DNA from: Raineyella sp. W15-4
GTDB lineage: Bacteria; Actinomycetota; Actinomycetes; Propionibacteriales; Propionibacteriaceae
Assembly (NCBI RefSeq): GCF_033170155.1
Contig: NZ_CP137079.1
Span: forward strand, 1 to 64,000
Direction of reading: 5' to 3'
DNA length: 64,000 nt
Every line of letters begins with the position of its first letter. The first letter of the stretch is position 1. Shown piece by piece: positions 16,545 to 25,504 of the stretch. A model generated the notes under the pieces. That model was not told the DNA's origin, ran no database searches, and saw nothing but the letters and a program-made list of their open reading frames with translations. The position numbers and the translations under genes were made by a program.

Positions 16545-18946
16545 CCTCCAACGCCACCGCGGCCCGACGCTGGGGGACCGTGCTCGGACTGGTCCTGGTG
16601 CCGCTGCTCATCGTCGGCTCGCTGGGCTGGGTGACCGCCACGGCCGAGACCCGCCGGCCGACCGTCAAGGCAGCCATCGTCAACCACGACGTCCCGGTGA
16701 CCGTCCAGGGACAGCTCGCCCCGATGGGTCGCCAGCTCTCGGCGGCGCTGGTCGAAGGCCCCACCGAAGGCACCGACTACACCTGGGTGCTCAGCGACGA
16801 CAGTGACGCGGCCGCCGGGCTCGCCTCGGGGCGCTATGTCGCCCGGGTCGTCATTCCCGCCGACTTCTCCGCCGCCGCCACCTCGTACGGCGGCCCTGCC
16901 CAGGACGCCCGCCGCGCCACCCTCGACGTCACCACCTCCTCGATCACCGGGATCGCCGACGCCGAGATCGCCCGCCAGCTCTCCGACGCCGCCGCCCGCA
17001 GCCTGAACAGCACCCTCACCGAGGGCTACCTGGACCAGATCTACCTGGGCTTCAACAAATCGGCCGACGGCATGCGCCAGCTCGCCTCCGGCACCTCCGA
17101 CCTGGCCGACGGCGCCGCGCAGCTGTCCGGCGGAGCAGGGTCCGCCCACACCGGCGCCGTCCAGCTCGCCGACGGGCTGGCCCAGCTGCAGGCCGGGACC
17201 GCCCAGCTGCCGGCGCAGACCGCGCAACTGGCCCAGGGCTCACGGCAGGTCTCCGACGGCCTCGGCCAGCTGACGTCCGGGCTGGGACAGCTCTCCGACG
17301 GCGCCCAGCAGCTCTCCGGCGGAGCGTCCACGTACGCCTCGGGGGTCAAGCAGTACACCGACGGGGTCTCCTCGGCCGCCGACGGTGCCGCCCAGATCAG
17401 CTCCGGCATCAACCAGATGAGCAGCCAGCTCGACTCGGCCCTGCCCAGCCCCGAGCAGCTGGCCCAGATCCAGAAGACGATCGACCAGTTGCGGCCGGTG
17501 CTGGACCAGATCACCGCCGCACTGAAGGACATGCAGGGCACCGCCGACCGGCTCAGCGCCGGCACCGGCGCGGTGGTCAAGGGTCTCGATACGACCGTGA
17601 CCAGCCTCACGGCGATGTCGAAGGGCGAGGTCAGCTGCCCTGCCGACATCAGCGCGCAGGGACAGCAGGTATGCGACGGGTGGAAGGCGGGCGTCAAGCA
17701 GGGCGCCGACCGGGCCCTCGCGCTGCTCACCACCAAGGACCAGAAGACCGGCTACAGCGTGGTCACCGCCGCGAAGGCGGCCGATGACGGGGCAACCAGT
17801 TTCCAGGAGCTGGTCCGGGCCAACGGCGGCACCCTGCCCGGGCTCGACCAGGGCACGATCGACGCGATCACGGCCGCGCTGAGCGACCTGCCCGGCCAGG
17901 TCTCCCAGTTGCAGTCCGGGGTGCACCAGCTCAACGACGGGGCCGCGCAGTTGTCGTCCGGGCTCGCCCAGCTCAAGGCCAACGGGCCGGCCCTGGTCGA
18001 CGGGGCGAACCAGCTGGCCACCGGCAGCGCACAACTCGCCGACGGGGCGTCCGCCTCCGCCTCCGGAGCCGGCCAACTGGCCTCCGGAGCCGCCCAGCTG
18101 GCCTCCGGCACGGCACAGCTCGCCGCCGGCATGGGGCAGCTGGCCTCCGGGATCGCCCAGTCGGCCGACGGTGGCCGGCAGCTGGCGGACGGGCTCGGGC
18201 AGCTCGCCGACGGCGCCACCAAGCTCGCCGACGGGGCGGACCAGCTGGCCCGCGGGGTGCGCGACAATCTCGGTGCCATCCCCACCTACACCGACGCCCA
18301 GGCCAAGAACCTCGCCTCCGTCGTGGCTTCGCCGGTCGCCACCGGCCGGTTCGCGGTGGCGTCGACGCCGGTGCTGGCCGCCGGCGCGCTGCTGGCCGTG
18401 GTGGCCCTGTGGTTCGGGACGCTGGTGACGTACGTGCTCCGCCGGCCGCTCTCGGACCGGCTGCTGACCTCGACCCGGTCGACCCCGTGGCTGTTCGCCC
18501 GGACCGTCGGACCCGGTGTCGCGATCGCCGTGGTCCAGGCGGTCGGGGTGGCACTGGCGGTCCAGGCGGTGATGGGGCTGTCCGCGGCGCGAGCCGCGGC
18601 GGTGCTCGGGGTGCTCGTCCTGGGCGGGGTGATGTTCGCCCTGGTCCAGCACGCGCTGGCGGCCTGGGGCGGCAACATCGGCCGGGCGGTGGGGCTGCTG
18701 ATGGGCGTCCTCACCATCGCCGCCGGACTCACCTCTGCGCTGCCCGCCTTCTTCGACACCGTACGGCCGCTGCTGGCGCTGAGCCCGGTGCTGGACGCGG
18801 TCCGGGCCGCGGCCACCGGCGGGTCGGTCGGTACGCCGCTGGTGGGGATCCTGGCCTGGGGGTTGCTCGGCGGGTTCGCCGGGGCGCTCGCCGTGGCACG
18901 GCGGCGGCGGGTGGGGGTGACCCAGTTCGTCCGGTCGTACCAGTAG
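16541..18946 (+). CDS. YhgE/Pip-domain membrane protein
   Basis: 801 residues. An N-terminal anchor helix (residues 11-32) precedes an extracellular domain that starts KAAIVNHDVPVTVQG, the YhgE/Pip signature. Long stretches (about 180-350 and 460-580) are built of 7-residue repeats of the type QLASGxA / QLADGxx, predicted as a rod-like extracellular helix. Five or six membrane segments close the C-terminus (SVVASPVATGRFAVASTPVLAAG onward). GGAGGAGAAC precedes the ATG and the start overlaps the MMPL stop. YhgE/Pip proteins are ABC2-type permease relatives; paired with the MMPL gene this looks like one export system under the divergent TetR. Confidence 0.88.
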   Translation: MTSNATAARRWGTVLGLVLVPLLIVGSLGWVTATAETRRPTVKAAIVNHDVPVTVQGQLAPMGRQLSAALVEGPTEGTDYTWVLSDDSDAAAGLASGRYVARVVIPADFSAAATSYGGPAQDARRATLDVTTSSITGIADAEIARQLSDAAARSLNSTLTEGYLDQIYLGFNKSADGMRQLASGTSDLADGAAQLSGGAGSAHTGAVQLADGLAQLQAGTAQLPAQTAQLAQGSRQVSDGLGQLTSGLGQLSDGAQQLSGGASTYASGVKQYTDGVSSAADGAAQISSGINQMSSQLDSALPSPEQLAQIQKTIDQLRPVLDQITAALKDMQGTADRLSAGTGAVVKGLDTTVTSLTAMSKGEVSCPADISAQGQQVCDGWKAGVKQGADRALALLTTKDQKTGYSVVTAAKAADDGATSFQELVRANGGTLPGLDQGTIDAITAALSDLPGQVSQLQSGVHQLNDGAAQLSSGLAQLKANGPALVDGANQLATGSAQLADGASASASGAGQLASGAAQLASGTAQLAAGMGQLASGIAQSADGGRQLADGLGQLADGATKLADGADQLARGVRDNLGAIPTYTDAQAKNLASVVASPVATGRFAVASTPVLAAGALLAVVALWFGTLVTYVLRRPLSDRLLTSTRSTPWLFARTVGPGVAIAVVQAVGVALAVQAVMGLSAARAAAVLGVLVLGGVMFALVQHALAAWGGNIGRAVGLLMGVLTIAAGLTSALPAFFDTVRPLLALSPVLDAVRAAATGGSVGTPLVGILAWGLLGGFAGALAVARRRRVGVTQFVRSYQ

Positions 18947-19064
18947 TGGTGTCTTGCGGCAGTGGTGTCTTGCGGCAGTGGGGCATCTGGGGCGCCGGGG
19001 TCTGAGGATGCTCTCCCGGCGACCGTAACCCCATCGCTGGGGCCAGTTGAAAGGCAACGGGCCG

Positions 19065-19070
19065 TAGCAT
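19065..19070 (+). promoter_or_regulatory. -10 element, leaderless start of the small membrane protein
   Basis: TAGCAT, 6 nt (GGCGCC) before the GTG at 19077. The preceding 18947-19064 stretch holds a 16-nt tandem duplication (about 18950-18983) and a small stem CCCCA/TGGGG. Confidence 0.55.
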
Positions 19071-19076
19071 GGCGCC

Positions 19077-19415
19077 GTGACGGACCATCCCCGCGAACCC
19101 CTGGCGCCCCGGCGGCCGCCGCCGAGTGAACGCGCGCCGCACCAGCTGTCCTCGCGCTGGTCGTTGCTGCTCTCGCTGCTGTTCATGACGGCGGTCGAGA
19201 CGATGCTCGCGGTGGCTCTGGGCCGCTGGGAGTTTGCCGTCTCCGTGGTGCTGTTCCTGGCAGCCGCCGGGACCGGCTGGCGCGCGCTCCCGATCGCCCG
19301 TGACGCCCCGCACGGTGGTCGCGGGGCGCCGGGGCGTACGGTCCTCGGCTGGGGTGTCGCCACGGTGGTCCTGGTGATCGGCGGTTTCGTGGCCGGGGGA
19401 CTGGGCACCCGCTGA
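19077..19415 (+). CDS. small membrane protein, function unknown
   Basis: 112 residues from a leaderless GTG. A Pro/Arg-rich cytoplasmic N-terminus (residues 1-27) is followed by three hydrophobic segments (about 30-46, 49-66, 88-108). No catalytic motif or known domain is visible. It lies between the exporter operon and the phosphatase gene, each with its own promoter, so the context says little about function. Confidence 0.65.
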   Translation: MTDHPREPLAPRRPPPSERAPHQLSSRWSLLLSLLFMTAVETMLAVALGRWEFAVSVVLFLAAAGTGWRALPIARDAPHGGRGAPGRTVLGWGVATVVLVIGGFVAGGLGTR

Positions 19416-19493
19416 CGACGGGGCCTCGCGCCGATGATCCTCGGCGCCGCCGGACCGTCGCGCCGGGTTCACCTGGTGTTAGGGGCGGCGTGC

Positions 19494-19499
19494 CAGACT
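19494..19499 (+). promoter_or_regulatory. -10 element, leaderless start of the phosphatase
   Basis: CAGACT, 6 nt (GCCAGC) before the GTG at 19506. It is a weak hexamer but the spacing is exact. Confidence 0.4.
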
Positions 19500-19505
19500 G
19501 CCAGC

Positions 19506-20348
19506 GTGAGTGTGCGATGGTTGGATTTCGATTCGCTGGTCAATGCCCGTGACGTGGGCGGCATCCCGACGGTCGACGGGGGCTACATCCGGCCCCGCCG
19601 GCTGATCCGCTCGGACAACCTCCAGGCCCTCACCCCGGCCGACATCCAGCAGCTGCGGGAGCTGGGGGTCACCGATGTGATCGACCTGCGGTCCGCGTTC
19701 GAGGTGCACTCCGAGGGGCCCGGACCGCTGGAGGACGAGGCCGGCTTCGCCATCCACCGGCACTCCTTCCTGATCGAGCGCTCTGCTGACGGCACGGTGC
19801 TGACGGCAACCCCGGGGCTCACGGCAACCCAAGGGCTCACCGTCCCGGGCGAGCGACGGGCGGCCGAGCTGCCGGGCGACGCCCTGCCCTGGGCCGAGGA
19901 ACGGCCCCACTCGGTCCGGATCGCCGACGCGTTCGCCTCGTCGTACCTGTCCTTCCTCGCCGATCGTCCGGAATCCGTGCTCGGGGCGCTGCGCGACGTG
20001 GCGTACGCCGACGGCGCCGCCCTGGTGCACTGTGCCGCGGGCAAGGACCGCACCGGGACGACGGTGGCGCTGGCGCTGATGATCGCCGGCGCCGACGCCG
20101 AGGCGGTGATCGAGGACTATGCCGCCAGCACCGAGCGGATGGAGCTGATCGTCGCCCGGCTGATCGCCCGGGACACGTACGCCGACATGGTCGGCCGGCC
20201 GGTCGACTCGCACAACACTCGCCCCGAGTCCATGCGGGCCTTCCTCGACTATGCGGAGGAGCAGTTCGGGGGCGTCGAACCGATGCTCGACCGGATCGGC
20301 TGGACCCCGGCCGACACCGCGCAGATGCGTCGCAAACTGCTGGCCTGA
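19506..20348 (+). CDS. tyrosine-protein phosphatase (LipA/Tyr_phosphatase_3 type)
   Basis: 280 residues. The catalytic P-loop HCAAGKDRTGT (CX5R) is intact. The N-terminus NARDVGGIPTVDGGYIRPRRLIRSDNL and TDVIDLRSAFE are the standard opening of secreted or cytosolic mycobacterial PtpB/LipA-like phosphatases. Members remove phosphate from Tyr, sometimes Ser/Thr or phosphoinositides. There is no signal peptide. Residues around 115-130 carry a small tandem repeat (TATPGLTATQGLT). It has its own weak leaderless promoter. Confidence 0.9.
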   Translation: MSVRWLDFDSLVNARDVGGIPTVDGGYIRPRRLIRSDNLQALTPADIQQLRELGVTDVIDLRSAFEVHSEGPGPLEDEAGFAIHRHSFLIERSADGTVLTATPGLTATQGLTVPGERRAAELPGDALPWAEERPHSVRIADAFASSYLSFLADRPESVLGALRDVAYADGAALVHCAAGKDRTGTTVALALMIAGADAEAVIEDYAASTERMELIVARLIARDTYADMVGRPVDSHNTRPESMRAFLDYAEEQFGGVEPMLDRIGWTPADTAQMRRKLLA

Positions 20349-20384
20349 GCGGGCGCGGGGACTACCCTGAGAGCGCGGGGGGGA

Positions 20385-21452
20385 CTACCCCGTACGTCCG
20401 GTGACCACGTCGTCGAACAGGGCGGTGGTCATCCGGACCTCCACCGGCACCTGATCGCCCACTTGCGGCGGGGTCGACCCGTGCGGCAGGAACACCATCG
20501 ACGACTGCATATGCGGGGGCTCCAGGAACATCCGCTTCTTTCCGGCCAGCGTGTACGGCGACAGGGCGCGGCCGGCAGCCTCCATCGCCCCGGTCGCCAC
20601 CGAAATGGCCTTCGAGCGCATCGTCGTCCCGGAGGTCGGTGCCTCCATGCCGACGCCGTTCGCGGTGCCGCCGGCCACGACGACCACCCAGCCGTCGCCG
20701 GGGGCCCGGTGCTGGTGATAGCCGACCCGTTCGCCGCGGGACACCTCGTGGAGGTCGAGGACCGTGGCGGAGGTGGCGTACGCGGATCGTTGGCCGAGCC
20801 ACAGCTCGGTGCCGATCCGCAGCCGGGCCCGGAGCGGTTCGCCCTGCGCGCTGAGTTCCCCGGAGATGGCCTGCGCGGTGGCCGCCGGAACGTGGGACAG
20901 CCACACCGGGGCCCGGAACGCATCCACGGCCCGGTCCGCGAGAGTACGGGCCTCGGCCTCGGTCGCCGCGGAGTGCAGCGGCAGGTGGATCGTCCAGCCC
21001 TCGATCTCGACCAGCCCGGAGGCGGCCTCGGCGCCCGCCAGATCGGCGGTGGACAGGCCGTGCCGGCGCATCGAGGTGAGCACCTCGAGGACCACCCGGG
21101 GTCGTACGCCACCACCGAGGTTGCCCAGCACCTCCAGGTCGTCGAGCCGGGAGACCGTCGAGATGACGCGCGGGTCGCGGGCCAGCTCGACCGCGCGGGC
21201 GTCGAACGGACGCCACGGCTGCAGGATGACGATGTCGCCGTCGAAGTGGTCCCGGACCGCGGCGACCTCCCCCGGTACCCCCACAGCGAGGGTGGGGACG
21301 TCCAGCGCCGCGGCCTCCTCGGCCAGCCGGGCCAGGCCGAACCCGTACCCGTTGCCCTTGGCGACAGGAATGATGCCGGGCGTCTGCTCGACGACGGCCC
21401 GCTGGTGGGCACGCCAGGCGTCGGTGTCGATGGTCAGGGTCAGTCCACTCAC
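20385..21452 (-). CDS. alanine racemase-like PLP enzyme
   Basis: 355 residues. The N-terminal PLP barrel starts LTIDTDAWRAHQRAV and carries the Schiff-base lysine in PVAKGNGYGFG (Lys32, where alanine racemases have KADAYGHG). The C-terminal beta domain includes RGERVGYHQHRAP, which may carry the second catalytic base Tyr. The KGNGYG form is divergent from housekeeping alanine racemases, so activity on another amino acid or none is possible. It lies next to a FemX-like ligase on the same strand, which suggests a role in the peptidoglycan stem or cross-bridge. GTG start with its own -10 hexamer. Confidence 0.8.
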   Translation of the reverse strand: MSGLTLTIDTDAWRAHQRAVVEQTPGIIPVAKGNGYGFGLARLAEEAAALDVPTLAVGVPGEVAAVRDHFDGDIVILQPWRPFDARAVELARDPRVISTVSRLDDLEVLGNLGGGVRPRVVLEVLTSMRRHGLSTADLAGAEAASGLVEIEGWTIHLPLHSAATEAEARTLADRAVDAFRAPVWLSHVPAATAQAISGELSAQGEPLRARLRIGTELWLGQRSAYATSATVLDLHEVSRGERVGYHQHRAPGDGWVVVVAGGTANGVGMEAPTSGTTMRSKAISVATGAMEAAGRALSPYTLAGKKRMFLEPPHMQSSMVFLPHGSTPPQVGDQVPVEVRMTTALFDDVVTGRTG

Positions 21453-21458
21453 GGGGTC

Positions 21459-21464
21459 AGCCTA
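21459..21464 (-). promoter_or_regulatory. -10 element, leaderless start of the racemase-like gene
   Basis: TAGGCT on the minus strand, 6 nt (GACCCC) before the GTG at 21452. Confidence 0.55.
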
Positions 21465-21500
21465 ACGGCCGGGGGTGCGCCGGGCTCACCGTCCACGTCC

Positions 21501-21536
21501 GCTTCGTCCGCTGGACCCGCTTCGTCCGCTGGACCC
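21501..21536. repeat. 18-bp tandem duplication
   Basis: GCTTCGTCCGCTGGACCC occurs twice in a row in non-coding DNA upstream of the racemase-like gene. Confidence 0.8.
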
Positions 21537-21567
21537 GCTCCGCGCGAGCGACCCCTCGGAAATCTCC

Positions 21568-21748
21568 GGTCTGTTCTCGAGCTGAGTTTCCACCCGGGGG
21601 GTGACACTCCTGGTGGTCTGCGATTCGTGGCTGAGTGGGGAAATCCGGACCATATGCGTCCTGACGAGGGAGGACATCTTCGGGACCGAGAGGATGGCCT
21701 GCCGGAATGTGTCACCCCGGGGGTGCATCTCTCGCTGGACAACAGACC
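21568..21748. repeat. dispersed repeat element, inverted pair of ~40-bp arms (copy A)
   Basis: The left arm 21568-21607 contains GGTCTGTTCTCGAGC and CACCCGGGGGGTGACAC; the right arm 21709-21748 is a diverged inverted copy (GTGTCACCCCGGGGGTG ... ACAACAGACC). About 100 bp separate them. The same arms occur again at 46120-46285. The interval 21465-21896 holds no gene I can support, so this may be a small non-autonomous mobile element or a structured RNA. Confidence 0.65.
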
Positions 21749-21896
21749 TGACGCTGCGTCGAGCGGGTTCAGCCGGGGCGTCACGCAGCGTCCGCGACCG
21801 CCCTAGGCGTCGGGACCCGTGTCGCCTTCCCGTCGCGACTCTGTCAGCAGCTGGGCCGAAGTCCTGGCGACGCCGCGGGTGGGTGCGATCCAGACC

Positions 21897-23114
21897 TCAG
21901 CCGCGCCGCTTCATGTAGAGCTCGAAGGCGGTGTAGAGCACCCGGTTCAGCGGCAGGTCCCATTCGCCGAGGTACTCGACAGCCTCGCCGCCGGTGCCGA
22001 CCTTGAACTCGATCAGCCCGACGTGCGGGTCGTTCTTGTCCACTGAGTCGGTGATGCCGCGCAGGTCGTAGACGTCGGCCCCCGCGGCGATCGAGTCCTG
22101 GATCATCCGCCACTGGATCGCGTTGGAGCCGCGGACCTCGCGCTTCGTCGTCGAGGAGGCGCCGTACGAATACCAGGTGTGCCCGCCGACCCGCACCCAG
22201 GTGGTGGCGGCGATGAGATCGCCCTCGTGCTCGGCCAGGTAGAGATGGATGCGGTCCGGGTCCTCGGCCTCCATCGCCTCCATCATGGTCCGGAAATAGC
22301 TGGCCGGCCGCGGGGTGAACCCGTCGCGCTGGGCCGTCTCGACGTACAGCGTGTGGAAGGCCGGGAGGTCGGCGATGGTGCCGCGGCGCACCTCGACGCC
22401 GAGCTTGTCGGCCTTCTTGATGTTGCGGCGCCACAGCTGGTTCATGCCCTTGAGGACCTCGTCCGGCGTACGTCCGGTGAGCGGCAGCTGGAAGTTGAAC
22501 TCCGGCTGGCCCGCGGAGAACCCCTCGCCGGCCTTCGGCGGCTGCCAGCCGAGCGTACGCAGCGCGTTGTGGACGCGGGCGGCGGGGATGTTCGTCTCGT
22601 CCGGCTCGACCGTACGCAGCGAGGTCACCGCGTCATCGGCCAACGCATCCTTGATCGTGCGGGTGTCCCAGCGGCGGACCACCACCGGCGGCCCGATCCG
22701 GACGCCGAAGGCCCCTTGGTGCTTCACGTGGGCCACGAACGGCTTGAGATAGGCGCCGAGGTCGGTGATGTTCTCCCAGTCGAGCAGCGGCCCCTCCGGG
22801 ACGTACGCCAGATAGCGCCGGAGCCGCGGGATCTGGCGGTAGAGCACCAGCGCGACGCCGACCAGTCGCTCCGCCTTGTGGCTGTCCGACGCCGCACCGT
22901 CCGCTGCGTCCGCCCCGGTTTCGTCCGCCCCGGTTTCGTCCGCCCCGTGCGCGGCCGTTTCGTCCGCCCCGGTTTCGAACCAGCCGAGCGACTCGTGCTG
23001 CCACTCGCTCTTCACCTTTGCCCACGCCGGGGTCTGCAGGAAGCTCGCCGAGCGGAGAGTGGAGATGTACTCCAGATGCTGGGAGGCCGGGATGCTGCGT
23101 ACGGTGATCGCCAC
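21897..23114 (-). CDS. FemX/FemAB-like peptidoglycan interpeptide bridge aminoacyltransferase
   Basis: 405 residues. FemAB/FemX ligases add the first amino acid of the cross-bridge to lipid II using aminoacyl-tRNA. Family stretches include ASFLQTPAWAKVKSEWQHESLG at the N-terminus, RYLAYVPEGPLLDW, MNQLWRRNIKKADKLGVEVRRG, and the C-terminal DVYDLRGITDSVDKNDPHVGLIEFKVGTGGEAVEYLGEWDLPLN. An insertion at about residues 47-75 is made of GADET-type acidic repeats, encoded by 15-bp tandem repeats at about 22905-22978. It begins with a leaderless GTG. The pairing with a racemase-like gene supports a cell-wall role. Confidence 0.9.
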   Translation of the reverse strand: MAITVRSIPASQHLEYISTLRSASFLQTPAWAKVKSEWQHESLGWFETGADETAAHGADETGADETGADAADGAASDSHKAERLVGVALVLYRQIPRLRRYLAYVPEGPLLDWENITDLGAYLKPFVAHVKHQGAFGVRIGPPVVVRRWDTRTIKDALADDAVTSLRTVEPDETNIPAARVHNALRTLGWQPPKAGEGFSAGQPEFNFQLPLTGRTPDEVLKGMNQLWRRNIKKADKLGVEVRRGTIADLPAFHTLYVETAQRDGFTPRPASYFRTMMEAMEAEDPDRIHLYLAEHEGDLIAATTWVRVGGHTWYSYGASSTTKREVRGSNAIQWRMIQDSIAAGADVYDLRGITDSVDKNDPHVGLIEFKVGTGGEAVEYLGEWDLPLNRVLYTAFELYMKRRG

Positions 23115-23120
23115 GCCCCG

Positions 23121-23126
23121 ACTCTA
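23121..23126 (-). promoter_or_regulatory. -10 element, leaderless start of the FemX-like gene
   Basis: TAGAGT on the minus strand, 6 nt (CGGGGC) before the GTG at 23114. Confidence 0.55.
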
Positions 23127-23341
23127 CCGGTCCGCCGTGGGTGCCTCGTGCTGCGGGCGGGGCCGCCGGGGAGCTCGGGATGCGGCCCTGGAAGACCGCG
23201 GTGGCGGCACCCCCGCAGGGATGCCGCCACCGGGTCGAAAGGACAGCGAGTCGCTCGGGTGATCAGTGCTCGGGTGATCACCGCGCGTGTGGCCAGTGGG
23301 TCGCTGTGATCAGCGGAACCGACGACACGGCCGGGTGCTGA

Positions 23342-25432
23342 TCAGCGGAACCGACGGACCAGCAGGGTGCCGGCGCCGATCAGCGCCAGCGCGCCGACCG
23401 CGGCGAGCGCCACCGGGCCACCGGTGCGGGCGAGGTCGGCCGCGGCGTTGCCGCTCGGGGTCCCGTTGTCGCCGTTGCCGTTCTGACCATCCTGGCCGTT
23501 CTGGCCGCCCTGATCGTTGTTGCCCTGACCGTTGTCGGTGCCGCCCTGGTTCTGGTCGCACGACCCGGTGGTCAGCGTGACCGGCACGGTGACCGTGGTG
23601 CCGGAGTCGGCCGCCTTGAGGGTCAGCACGTCCGCGGTGCCCTCGACGGTGCAGGGCACCGTGATGGACAGGTCGGCGCGGCCGTCCTTGACGTCGGCCT
23701 TGCCGACCTGCACGTCACCGATGCTGGCGGTGACGGTGGAGTTCTTGACGAAGCCGACCGAGGTGAGGTCAAGAGTGCCGTTGGCGACCGGGGCAGTGAC
23801 GATGGACCCGCCGACGGTGAAGGTCACCGAGGTGCCCTTCGTGATCTTGGTGGTGTCCAGCCCGGACAGTTCGACGCCCAGCTTGGCGTAGTCCGGAGTG
23901 ATCGTCGTCTTCTTCTTGAGCCACGCTGTCCAGGCGTCCAGGTCGGTCCAGCCGCTGTCCTTGGAGTTCTTCCCCTCGGCAATGACGCGGAAGTTGTCGC
24001 CGCCGGCGATCAGGAAGCTGCCGGAGCCGACGGTGTAGGTCGCCGTGGGATCGAGCGGCTTGCCGTCGATGGTCACCGAGGTCACCCGGTCGCCCTCCGG
24101 ACGGGACTCGTCGAAGGTCCAGTGCACATTGTCCGACAGGGACAGAGCGAGGAACGGGCGGGCCGGGACGAGCCCGGCGGCATCGCGCTGCCACTGCTGC
24201 TCCAGCATGGTCTTGAACTGGGCACCGGTCAGGTCCGTCGTCATCAGCGTGTTCGCGAACGGCAGGATGGTGGCGGCCTGCTTGAAGGTGACGGTGCCGG
24301 CAGTGAGGTCGGCGCGGGTGCCGCCCGGATTCTGGATGCCGATCACTTTCTTGCCCGTGGCATCGGTCAGCTCGTCGCGGAACATGTTGGCGACCAGGTT
24401 GGACATGGTCGACTCGTCACCGCGATCCTCCGCGGGGGTGGCCAGGCCCATACCGCCGCGGGAGAACGGTCCGGCGGCGGTGGCGACCTGGGCGGCGCCC
24501 TCGACCGCGGACTGCTCCACCGCCTTGGCGGAGATGGACTTGACCGCGTCGAACGCCGTGGAAGTGTAGGTCTTGGACAGGTCCGTGGTCGGGGCGACGT
24601 TCTTGGCCGAGGCGACGGTGGTCTTGTGGCTCACCGCGTCGTAGCTCAGCTTGATCTCACCGAGTTGCGCACCGTACGAACCCGCTTCGAGCACGGCGCG
24701 CCCGTTGGCGGTGTTGGCGTACGTCTCATGGGTGTGGCCGTTGAGGATGACGCTGACCTTCGGCGAGGTCCCACTGGTGATCGCGTCGCCGTATCCCTCG
24801 TGGTAACCGGCGATCAGGACGTCGGCCTCGCCGTTGGAAGGATCACCGTCGGTCAGCTGGTCGGCGACCTTGTTGACCGCCGCGACCGGATCGCTGACAG
24901 TCAGGCCGGCGATGCCGGCCGGGCTCACCAGCGAGGGCAGGTCGGCGGTGGTGGCGCCGATGTAGCCGATCCTGACGCCGTTCTTCTCGATGATGGTGTA
25001 CGGCTTCACCTGCGGGCTGACGCCGCTGATGTTGGCCGAGAGGTAAGGGAACTTCGCGGCCGGGATGATCCGGTCACGCAGGTCGCTCCAGCCCTGGTCG
25101 AGCTCGTGGTTGCCGACGACCGACGCGTCGACGCCGATCGCGTTGAGCATGTCGATGGTCGGCTGGTCCTTCAGGATCGACGACTCGAACAGCGACGCGC
25201 CCACGTTGTCGCCGACCGACAGCACGGCGGTCTTGTCCGCGCCCGAGGCCGCCCGCTCCTGGTCGAGGGTGGCGAAGAAATCGAGATTGGTGATCCGACC
25301 GTGGAAGTCGGTGAACGTCAGGACCGTCAGGTCCTGCTCGGCGGCTGTGGCCGGAAGGGCGAGAAAGCCACCCATCCCCAGGCCCAGTGCGGTGATCCCC
25401 GCAGCAGCGCGCTTCCATACCGGCGTGTGCAT
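23342..25432 (-). CDS. secreted 5'-nucleotidase/metallophosphatase (UshA-like), LARTG cell-wall anchored
   Basis: 696 residues. A signal peptide (1 to about 31, cleavage near ATAA) is followed by a calcineurin-like metallophosphatase domain with the metal motifs TDFHGR (Asp42, His44), SVGDNVGAS, VVGNHELDQGW and LNGHTHETY. The 5'-nucleotidase C-terminal domain (about 330-510) has GIQNPGGTRADL and GSGSFLIAGGDNF. After an immunoglobulin-like region and an Asn/Gly/Gln-rich spacer, the sorting signal LARTG (667-671), hydrophobic helix and RRFR tail match class E sortase LAxTG substrates. GGGGAGG precedes the ATG. It releases phosphate from nucleotides outside the cell; the PHO-box-like repeats upstream fit that. 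Confidence 0.93.
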   Translation of the reverse strand: MHTPVWKRAAAGITALGLGMGGFLALPATAAEQDLTVLTFTDFHGRITNLDFFATLDQERAASGADKTAVLSVGDNVGASLFESSILKDQPTIDMLNAIGVDASVVGNHELDQGWSDLRDRIIPAAKFPYLSANISGVSPQVKPYTIIEKNGVRIGYIGATTADLPSLVSPAGIAGLTVSDPVAAVNKVADQLTDGDPSNGEADVLIAGYHEGYGDAITSGTSPKVSVILNGHTHETYANTANGRAVLEAGSYGAQLGEIKLSYDAVSHKTTVASAKNVAPTTDLSKTYTSTAFDAVKSISAKAVEQSAVEGAAQVATAAGPFSRGGMGLATPAEDRGDESTMSNLVANMFRDELTDATGKKVIGIQNPGGTRADLTAGTVTFKQAATILPFANTLMTTDLTGAQFKTMLEQQWQRDAAGLVPARPFLALSLSDNVHWTFDESRPEGDRVTSVTIDGKPLDPTATYTVGSGSFLIAGGDNFRVIAEGKNSKDSGWTDLDAWTAWLKKKTTITPDYAKLGVELSGLDTTKITKGTSVTFTVGGSIVTAPVANGTLDLTSVGFVKNSTVTASIGDVQVGKADVKDGRADLSITVPCTVEGTADVLTLKAADSGTTVTVPVTLTTGSCDQNQGGTDNGQGNNDQGGQNGQDGQNGNGDNGTPSGNAAADLARTGGPVALAAVGALALIGAGTLLVRRFR

Positions 25433-25504
25433 GTGTCCTCCCCTGTGTCCTGCTTTCACGTGCGGCACCGGACCGGTTCCGCACACCCTGTCGTTCCTCT
25501 CAGA

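Noticed and set aside
17240-19408. 722-codon minus-strand frame opposite the YhgE gene
   Set aside because: Composition is low-complexity and follows the YhgE repeats in antisense.
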